Origin: an uncultured Sulfurovum sp.
GTDB lineage: Bacteria; Campylobacterota; Campylobacteria; Campylobacterales; Sulfurovaceae
Length of the DNA stretch: 10,529 bases
Direction: 5' to 3'
Assembly: GCA_947313765.1 (NCBI GenBank)
Contig: CAMZNQ010000167.1
Span: forward strand, 1-10,529
This document shows, piece by piece, positions 5,402-10,529 of this stretch (the first letter of the stretch is position 1; the number at the start of each line of letters is the position of its first letter). A program made the position numbers and the translations under genes. The notes under the pieces were generated by a model that saw only the letters and a list, made by a program, of their open reading frames with translations, searched no databases and was not told the DNA's origin.

Positions 5402-7643
5402 AATAACAGTAGGATTGCTATTAGCATTAACAATGCATATTAATGCAGAAAAGGTTGATTTAAAATTTAATAATTTAAATATTAGTGATTTTATTAAAAT
5501 GGTAGCAAAAGTTACAGGAAAAAATATCTTAATAGATGGAGAGATTAAAGGTAAAATAAATTTTGTATCAAATAAACCAATTGAAAAGTCTGAACTAATA
5601 CCTTTAGCAACGGCTATTTTAGAGACAAAAAGAATGACTTTAGTAAATAAAGGTAGTTACTATGTTGTTATAAAGAGTACAACAGCTCCAGGAGAGGGAT
5701 TGTCTGTGAGTTCCCATATATCTCGTGGAGATGGTACAATGAAAACAGTTATTTTTCAGTTATCAAATGTTAACTCTGCTGTGATACGTACTAAAATTAA
5801 ACCACTTTTACATAAAAGTGCAAAAATTATCTCTTTTAAAAAAAATAATCTTTTATCAATTACTGCCTATCCGAGTACATTGAAATCAATAAAAGAGTTA
5901 ATTGATAAAATAGAGAGTGAAAAAGCAAAAGAGAGTAAAATTATTAGGTTACAAAATGCTAGAGTAAAAGATATATATCCTAATGTTCAAAATATGTCAA
6001 AAGCTCTTTTTCCACAAGATATCATCTCTGAAAAGGTATCTGTTATGCAAGATATCGGTTCTAATGCAATTATTTTAGTCGGAAAAAGAGATAATATTCA
6101 ACAATTAGTGAGATATATTGAACAATTAGATTTAAAAGGTGAAGCAAATCTTCAAAAGATGCATGTAATACCTCTGAAAAATTCAAATGTTGAAGAGATG
6201 GAGAAGATTCTTACTAAAATTGTTCCACAAATGACTGGTGCATCAAACTTATCATCAAATCCACCAATAGGAAAAGGGGGAAAACCACTACCTAAAGCTG
6301 TTATTGCTTCAGATATAGAGAGAAATGCTTTAATTGTATTGGCTAATGAAGAGCAGTATCAAAATATTTATGATACTGTACAGCAACTAGATGTTGAGAA
6401 GTCACAAGTATATATTCAGGCTAAGATTGTAGAGGTAAATACTAATTTAGCAGAAAGTATTGGTATGAAATATGGATTTAATGGAGGCTCAATTACCTCA
6501 AATGGTCTCTACTCTATAGCTGCGAATGCTGGAGCTGCACCATTAGCTTTATCTTCTTCACTATTAGGTTTTTTAAACAATACAACAACTCAGTTTGATA
6601 ATAATGGAAATGCCTATACTTCAAATTCTAGAGCGTTTGAGTTTTCTAGTGGAATCTCTAAAGTATTCTCTTTGGGAGCTACTTTAGATTTATTAAAACA
6701 GAATGGGGCAGCACAGATTCTATCTAAACCATCTGTATTGGCAACCAACAATAAAGAGTCAAGCATATATGTAGGACGTACACAATCTATCTTAACACAA
6801 GCACAACAGAGTACACAAGGTGCATCTAGTGTTATCAATAACTACTCAAGAGAAGATATCGGTATTACTCTAAAAGTTAAACCTAGACTCTCTTCAAATA
6901 ATAAAGTATCATTAGATATTGAGACAACAATTGAAGATATTCTTCCAGGCTCTGGAACATCAGCAGATAGACCTACAACAACAAAACGTTCTGTAAAAAC
7001 AAGTGCTATTGTAAATCATGCAGAGACCATTATTTTAGGTGGATTAATAAAGAGTTCTGATGGTAAGTCAATTAGTAAAGTTCCTATATTGGGAGATATA
7101 CCTATTATTGGACGACTATTTACCTCTAAAGGAAATTCAGGGTCTAAAGTGAATGTTGTTATCTACATCACTCCATATATCATTAAAAAGAGTTCTGACC
7201 TTACATCTTTACGTCAAAATTTAGATGAGTTAGAGGCTATACAACAACAATATAATAAAATTATATTTGAGGAGTTAGAAAAAAGAGTTCAAAATCCATC
7301 TAAGAATGGACATGTAACTTTTGATTATCAATCTAATTCAAATAGATATATTAATGAAAATGAAGATGAATTGCCTGTAGGGTTTCCACAAAAGAGAAAC
7401 GAGAGTAGATATACTCAAATAGATTCTATTCCAGTTATTCAATCAAATGTAAATAGTTATACTCCAGCAACAATAGAGTCATCAGATATTCAAACTGATA
7501 ACTCTTATGAGGATGGTTATGTAAGAAGTGACTCAATCATGGAGAGACTTCAAAGTCAAAGAGAGCCTATTGATATTAGTAATATAAATACAGGTCTTGA
7601 ATATAATGAGGGAACAACATTCTCAAATGTTCAAGGAGAGTAG
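5388..7643 (+). CDS. gspD: Type II secretion system secretin GspD
   Basis: The outer-membrane channel subunit, 751 residues. A signal peptide covers residues 1-20 (cleavage after INA) and has no lipobox. The periplasmic domains follow: N0 at about 22-95 (LNISDFIKMVAKVTGKNILID), N1 from about 118, N2 from about 184 (IIRLQNARVKDIYP) and N3 from about 258 with a Gly/Pro/Ser insert. The beta-barrel secretin domain runs from about 342 to 600 and includes the hallmark VPILGDIPIIGRLF at 565-578 and the closing strand YITPYIIKK near 593. About 150 further residues are polar and low in complexity, rich in Ser, Asn, Gln and Glu; classic S-domains are much shorter. The ATG has GAGG 9 bases upstream. Ends 1 base before gspE begins. 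No cysteines. Identity is certain; how it reaches the outer membrane (pilotin or not) cannot be seen. Confidence 0.96.
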   Translation: MKFIKITVGLLLALTMHINAEKVDLKFNNLNISDFIKMVAKVTGKNILIDGEIKGKINFVSNKPIEKSELIPLATAILETKRMTLVNKGSYYVVIKSTTAPGEGLSVSSHISRGDGTMKTVIFQLSNVNSAVIRTKIKPLLHKSAKIISFKKNNLLSITAYPSTLKSIKELIDKIESEKAKESKIIRLQNARVKDIYPNVQNMSKALFPQDIISEKVSVMQDIGSNAIILVGKRDNIQQLVRYIEQLDLKGEANLQKMHVIPLKNSNVEEMEKILTKIVPQMTGASNLSSNPPIGKGGKPLPKAVIASDIERNALIVLANEEQYQNIYDTVQQLDVEKSQVYIQAKIVEVNTNLAESIGMKYGFNGGSITSNGLYSIAANAGAAPLALSSSLLGFLNNTTTQFDNNGNAYTSNSRAFEFSSGISKVFSLGATLDLLKQNGAAQILSKPSVLATNNKESSIYVGRTQSILTQAQQSTQGASSVINNYSREDIGITLKVKPRLSSNNKVSLDIETTIEDILPGSGTSADRPTTTKRSVKTSAIVNHAETIILGGLIKSSDGKSISKVPILGDIPIIGRLFTSKGNSGSKVNVVIYITPYIIKKSSDLTSLRQNLDELEAIQQQYNKIIFEELEKRVQNPSKNGHVTFDYQSNSNRYINENEDELPVGFPQKRNESRYTQIDSIPVIQSNVNSYTPATIESSDIQTDNSYEDGYVRSDSIMERLQSQREPIDISNINTGLEYNEGTTFSNVQGE
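7633..7638 (+). promoter_or_regulatory. Ribosome binding site selecting the gspE start
   Basis: AAGGAG lies 6 bases before the ATG at 7645, within the last codons of gspD. It rules against the in-frame ATG at 7597, which would lie inside gspD and add a 16-residue N-terminus. Confidence 0.8.
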
Positions 7644-7644
7644 T

Positions 7645-9159
7645 ATGTTAAAGTTACCATTTTTAGAAAATGTAGATTTAAACCCTATATGGAATGATGA
7701 GATTAAAAATAAATTAGCAATGAAGCATAAACTACTATTTGCAGATATAGATGGATTACCCTATGTTATTGTGCAAGAGAGTAGTTTGTCATCTGCTTTA
7801 AATTATCTATCTTCCATAGATGTAGATTATCCCATTAGAAAAGTAGATGAGGGTAGTTTTGATAGACTTATGCAGAAGTTTAAAGAGATTCAAACAGGTT
7901 CTGATTTTGAACATGTAGATACTAGCTCTTCAGATGATATTATTGAAGTAGAGTCTGACCTATTGGATTTTATACGAAATTCACAAGACCTACTCTCAAA
8001 TGAAGAGTCTGCACCCGTTGTAAAGCTAGTTAACTCTCTATTTTTCCAAGCAATTAAAAAGGGAGCTTCTGACATTCACATAGAGACCCTAGAGAAAAAG
8101 GGAGAGGTTCGTCTAAGAATAAATGGTGCATTGAAAAAACATTTAGATATAGATAAAAATATTACAGCACTTGTTATCTCACGTATTAAAGTTATCTCAA
8201 ACCTTGATATTTCAGAGAAGAGAGTACCACAAGATGGTCGTACACAAGTTAGTATCTCTGGAAATTCTCTTGACATTAGGGTTTCCGTTCTTCCAACCTA
8301 TCATGGAGAGCGTGTAGTTATGAGGCTACTTATGACCTCTGAAAGCATACCAACTTTAAAAACATTGGGATTTACTGATGATATTACTAAAGCTTTAAAT
8401 AGACTTCTAACACACCCTCATGGAATGATTCTTGTAACAGGACCTACAGGTTCAGGAAAATCAACAACACTACATGCTTGTCTTCAACATATTGCAACTC
8501 CAGATAAAAATATTATTACAGTAGAAGACCCAGTGGAGTACAATGCAGAAAATGTAAATCAGATTCAGGTAAATACAAAAGTTGGACTTACATTTGCAGC
8601 AGGATTACGTTCTATTTTAAGACAAGACCCAGATATTATTATGGTTGGAGAGATTCGAGACTCTGAAACTGCTGATATATCATTACGTTCAGCACTTACA
8701 GGTCACTTAATGCTCTCTACTCTACATACAAATGATGCCACATCTGCAATATCAAGACTAATGGATATGGGAATTGAAGATTTCCTACTAACCTCTACTC
8801 TGTTGGGTGTTTTAGCTCAAAGATTAACACGAAAATTATGCCCTAATTGTAAAAAACCGATTAAATTAGCACCTCCTATTTTAGAAGAGCTATCTATTCC
8901 CCAGAAGATATATTTTGAAGCTACAGGATGTACAGATTGTGACTTTACAGGATATAAAGGTAGACAAGCTGTAGGAGAGCTATTTATTATGAATGATAAG
9001 GTAAAAGAGATGATGAAAGATGGATTAAATGACCACCAAATTAGAATTGAGATGAAAAAAATGGGTATGAAAACTATCTCTGATAAACTAAAAGATATGC
9101 TTATGGCAGGAGAGACATCTTATGAAGAGGCAATTCGTATTGGAATTATGGAAGATTGA
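7645..9159 (+). CDS. gspE: Type II secretion system ATPase GspE
   Basis: The cytoplasmic hexameric ATPase that drives pseudopilus assembly through the GspL/GspF platform; 504 residues, the normal length. The first 130 or so residues form the N-terminal domain that contacts GspL. The conserved region around GASDIHIE begins at about 138. Motifs in order: Walker A GPTGSGKST at 266-274, Asp box ITVEDPVEY with Glu294 and Asp295, Walker B DPDIIMVGEIRD at 328-339, and His box LTGHLMLSTLHTNDA from 351. A tetracysteine zinc site, CPNC (Cys399, Cys402) and CTDC (Cys429, Cys432), is the mark of GspE/PilB rather than PilT. All catalytic residues look intact. It starts 1 base after gspD and its TGA overlaps the next ATG by one base. 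gspF, usually next, is missing here. Confidence 0.96.
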   Translation: MLKLPFLENVDLNPIWNDEIKNKLAMKHKLLFADIDGLPYVIVQESSLSSALNYLSSIDVDYPIRKVDEGSFDRLMQKFKEIQTGSDFEHVDTSSSDDIIEVESDLLDFIRNSQDLLSNEESAPVVKLVNSLFFQAIKKGASDIHIETLEKKGEVRLRINGALKKHLDIDKNITALVISRIKVISNLDISEKRVPQDGRTQVSISGNSLDIRVSVLPTYHGERVVMRLLMTSESIPTLKTLGFTDDITKALNRLLTHPHGMILVTGPTGSGKSTTLHACLQHIATPDKNIITVEDPVEYNAENVNQIQVNTKVGLTFAAGLRSILRQDPDIIMVGEIRDSETADISLRSALTGHLMLSTLHTNDATSAISRLMDMGIEDFLLTSTLLGVLAQRLTRKLCPNCKKPIKLAPPILEELSIPQKIYFEATGCTDCDFTGYKGRQAVGELFIMNDKVKEMMKDGLNDHQIRIEMKKMGMKTISDKLKDMLMAGETSYEEAIRIGIMED

Positions 9160-9728
9160 TGAAAAATAGAAAATCTGCATTTACTCTTGTTGAAGTTCTT
9201 ATATCAATCACTCTTCTCTCTTTAGTACTTATGGCACTCTATAAAAGTGCCGATATATTACGTAATTCAAACCTACATCTATTTAAATATTTAGAGAAAT
9301 CTTCCAACAATTTAAAGGGAACAAATACTCTTTATATGGATTTAATCCATTCTGACCATAACCTTACTATTCAAAAAGATGATAAATTCTATCGACTAAT
9401 CATGAATCATACCACTAACTCTCTTCATGGTCTATCTGTTGCAAAAGTTGTTTGGTTAGTATATAAAGAGAATAATACCCTATTACGTATAGAGGGAGGA
9501 TATTTTCATCTACCACTAAAGAGCGAAGAGAGAGTTGAGATAGATGTTATTGCCAAAAATTTGGAGTTATTTAAAATATACAAGAGTAAGAAAAAAGATA
9601 AAATCTTAGCTATGATTAAGATAAAAGGTGAAGAAGCACAACTATTTATGATTAAAAACCTTCCTCTAAAACCACCACCTGTTAAAAAAAATATTAAAAA
9701 TGGAGTTAAAAGTGTTCTAAAACCTTAA
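9159..9728 (+). CDS. Minor pseudopilin, GspJ-like
   Basis: A 189-residue prepilin-like protein. The leader MKNRKSA is followed by FTLVEVLISITLL; cleavage after Ala7 leaves Glu12 at +5. The hydrophobic helix ends near residue 30. The periplasmic part carries beta-like strands (VVWLVYKENNTLLRIEGGYF) and ends in a Lys/Pro-rich tail with PLKPPPVKK. GspJ proteins are about 200 residues and sit in the tip complex with GspI and GspK; size and the absence of any other J candidate make this the best fit. The ATG overlaps the gspE stop (TGATG), with GGAAG about 5 bases upstream; an in-frame TTG at 9156 is rejected. It is the last gene of the operon and is unusually far from the other minor pseudopilins. 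No cysteines. The J label is inferred. Confidence 0.75.
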   Translation: MKNRKSAFTLVEVLISITLLSLVLMALYKSADILRNSNLHLFKYLEKSSNNLKGTNTLYMDLIHSDHNLTIQKDDKFYRLIMNHTTNSLHGLSVAKVVWLVYKENNTLLRIEGGYFHLPLKSEERVEIDVIAKNLELFKIYKSKKKDKILAMIKIKGEEAQLFMIKNLPLKPPPVKKNIKNGVKSVLKP

Positions 9729-9743
9729 GTAATTTTAAAAATA

Positions 9744-9755
9744 AAAACTAGTTTT
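9744..9755. repeat. 12-base perfect palindrome after the T2SS operon
   Basis: AAAACTAGTTTT reads the same on both strands and lies 15 bases after the stop of the GspJ-like gene. It has no loop and is not followed by a T-run, so it is a poor intrinsic terminator. It may be a weak termination site or chance in AT-rich DNA. No confident terminator was found for the operon, so some read-through into the exosortase gene is possible. Confidence 0.3.
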
Positions 9756-9788
9756 GCAATTTAAGTTTAAATTAATTTTAAGCCCACA

Positions 9789-9814
9789 TATACTATACTT
9801 TTCTGCTATACAAT
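9789..9814 (+). promoter_or_regulatory. Possible promoter of the exosortase gene
   Basis: The 135-base spacer 9729-9863 holds several -10-like boxes: tandem TATACT at 9789-9794 and 9794-9799, an extended-type TGCTATACA at 9804-9812 and TACAAT at 9809-9814. Any of these would start transcription some 35-70 bases before the ATG at 9864. No -35 box stands out. Such boxes are common by chance in DNA this AT-rich. Confidence 0.35.
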
Positions 9815-9829
9815 AAATAATAATTTTTA

Positions 9830-9844
9830 ACTCTTAATAAGAGT
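9830..9844. repeat. Inverted repeat just upstream of the exosortase gene
   Basis: ACTCTTA-A-TAAGAGT, 7-base perfect arms around one central base. It ends 4 bases before the AAAGG ribosome binding site (9849-9853). The position would suit a repressor operator or a small hairpin affecting translation; which, if either, cannot be told. Confidence 0.4.
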
Positions 9845-9863
9845 ATACAAAGGCAGAATTAAA

Positions 9864-10337
9864 ATGATTAAATTTCTATTAACCTATTGGTTAGGCATTG
9901 TACTATTTTTTGCAATATTTTATTGGGAGTTATCACCCATAAGTGAATTGATAAATCAGATACAGACTGATTTTACTACTTATTTAACATCATTAACATT
10001 ACCATTTAAAATGGTAAATAACTATAATATTATTATAAATAATAGCTACTCATTAGTTATTGAAAAAGCATGTAATGGAACTATTCCATATCTCTTCTTT
10101 TTAGCTTCTATTGTTGCTTTCCCCTCTACGATTATACATAAAATAAAATGGGCTATATTTGGTTATTTTTTTATTGTAGCCATAAATACATTTCGTATAT
10201 GGATGATTGTAGAGTTTGTAGTTTATGATGAGAGGTACTTTTTATTAGCACATAACTATTTAGGAAATATACTTCTACTCTTAGCAGGATTAATGCTTTT
10301 TATATTTTTTATAAAAAGCAGAGATATAGCTAGATAA
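9864..10337 (+). CDS. Exosortase/archaeosortase-family protein, short form
   Basis: A 157-residue, highly hydrophobic protein with about five membrane segments. The three invariant exosortase residues are present in order: Cys70 in EKACNG at the start of a helix, Arg111 in INTFRI, and His130 in AHNYLGN. Exosortases are membrane cysteine transpeptidase-like enzymes that recognise a C-terminal PEP-CTERM-type signal (motif, membrane helix, basic tail) and process the protein for surface anchoring or release. Typical EpsH-type enzymes have about 260-300 residues; this one keeps only the catalytic core, like the short subfamilies. The ATG has AAAGG about 10 bases upstream and follows a 135-base spacer, so it probably has its own promoter. 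No gene in the window shows a PEP-CTERM-like tail, so its substrate is unknown. Superfamily is firm; subfamily is not. Confidence 0.85.
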   Translation: MIKFLLTYWLGIVLFFAIFYWELSPISELINQIQTDFTTYLTSLTLPFKMVNNYNIIINNSYSLVIEKACNGTIPYLFFLASIVAFPSTIIHKIKWAIFGYFFIVAINTFRIWMIVEFVVYDERYFLLAHNYLGNILLLLAGLMLFIFFIKSRDIAR

Positions 10338-10355
10338 ATTAATAGCCCTACATTA

Positions 10356-10392
10356 ATTCCTACTAAATCTCAAAAATAGAGATTTAAGGAAT
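10356..10392. terminator. Hairpin between convergent genes, possible bidirectional terminator
   Basis: Two stem blocks pair around a 7-base AAAAATA loop: TAAATCTC (10364-10371) with GAGATTTA (10379-10386), and ATTCCT (10356-10361) with AGGAAT (10387-10392), with a 2-base bulge on the left arm. That gives 14 base pairs between the exosortase stop (10337) and the convergent stop (10405). Neither strand has a good T-run after the stem, so it is a plausible but imperfect terminator. Confidence 0.5.
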
Positions 10393-10404
10393 CGGTAGCT
10401 TTAT

Positions 10405-10529
10405 TTAGCTTGTAGTAGGTGGATTTACCAATCCATTCAACAAATTCCATCTAAATCTATCTATGTCTATTGTGTAGCTTCCAGATACACTTTTAGGTTT
10501 TCCACTATTTCCATCCATATCCTCTAGCG
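10405..10529 (-). CDS. Unidentified protein, C-terminal 40 residues (cut by window edge)
   Basis: On the minus strand an open frame enters from the right edge and runs 40 codons to TAA at 10407-10405. The last residues read SGSYTIDIDRFRWNLLNG, then a tail ending NPPTTS. Reasons to believe it is a gene end: the frame stays open to the window edge while the other two minus frames have stops within it, composition is protein-like with Trp and Gly, and it ends just before the shared hairpin, convergent to the exosortase gene. There is no C-terminal membrane helix or basic tail, so it is not an exosortase substrate of the usual kind. Not recognised; the alternating Tyr-Thr-Ile-Asp-Ile-Asp pattern suggests a terminal beta strand. 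Confidence 0.55.
   Translation of the reverse strand, partial: LEDMDGNSGKPKSVSGSYTIDIDRFRWNLLNGLVNPPTTS

Noticed and set aside
7597..7644. Upstream ATG that would lengthen GspE by 16 residues
   Set aside because: It lies inside gspD, while the ATG at 7645 has a perfect AAGGAG at 6 bases and gives the usual GspE length.
1847..9728. Reading the locus as a type IV pilus or MSHA system
   Set aside because: GspC with homology region and PDZ domain, GspK without Glu at +5, and GspG with the C-terminal acidic calcium loop point to a T2SS; no pilT, pilM or adhesin-like pilin is present.
9864..10337. The T2SS proteins as exosortase substrates
   Set aside because: None of the complete proteins in the window ends in a motif, membrane helix and basic tail; their only strong hydrophobic helices are N-terminal or, in the GspL-like protein, internal.
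1..10529. CRISPR arrays, insertion sequences, tRNA or rRNA genes
   Set aside because: No regularly spaced repeats, transposase motifs, terminal inverted repeats or tRNA-like folds were seen, and coding density leaves little room.

Overview
The window is AT-rich (roughly 30 % G+C by eye), densely packed and almost entirely devoted to a type II secretion system (T2SS). The low G+C, the prepilin cleavage sites with Ala at -1 (KRA|FSLLEL, KKA|FTLIEV) and an extended -10 promoter without an obvious -35 suggest a member of the Campylobacterota (Epsilonproteobacteria). This taxon is an inference from style, not from a search.

Layout: positions 1-1783 lie on the minus strand and read gspG (major pseudopilin), a GspH-like and a GspI-like minor pseudopilin, then the first 92 codons of riboflavin synthase (ribE), cut by the window edge. 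A 63-base divergent promoter region (1784-1846) follows. On the plus strand, 1847-9728 is one tightly overlapping operon: gspK, a GspL-like gene, a GspM/PilO-like gene, a GspN-like gene, gspC (homology region plus PDZ), gspD (secretin), gspE (ATPase with tetracysteine zinc site) and a GspJ-like pseudopilin. Junctions range from overlaps of 1-26 bases to a gap of 1 base, so translational coupling is likely. After a 135-base spacer comes a short exosortase-family protein (9864-10337) with an intact Cys/Arg/His triad. It faces the C-terminal end of an unidentified minus-strand gene across a hairpin.

How the parts fit: GspD forms the outer-membrane channel and GspC couples it to the inner-membrane platform. 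The GspL/M/N-like proteins fill the assembly-platform slots, GspE powers pseudopilus growth, and G/H/I/J/K are the pilus and its tip. gspF (platform polytopic protein) and gspO (prepilin peptidase) are not in the window and must be elsewhere for the system to work. The exosortase could process or anchor envelope proteins, but no PEP-CTERM-like substrate is visible here.

The most unexpected signal is compositional: by eye the tetramer GATC occurs only once in 10.5 kb (2925-2928), although GAT is very common, and synonymous codons appear chosen to avoid it. No wholly new multi-gene system is evident; the main points of interest are GATC avoidance, the minimal exosortase beside a T2SS, and unusual features of the pseudopilins.
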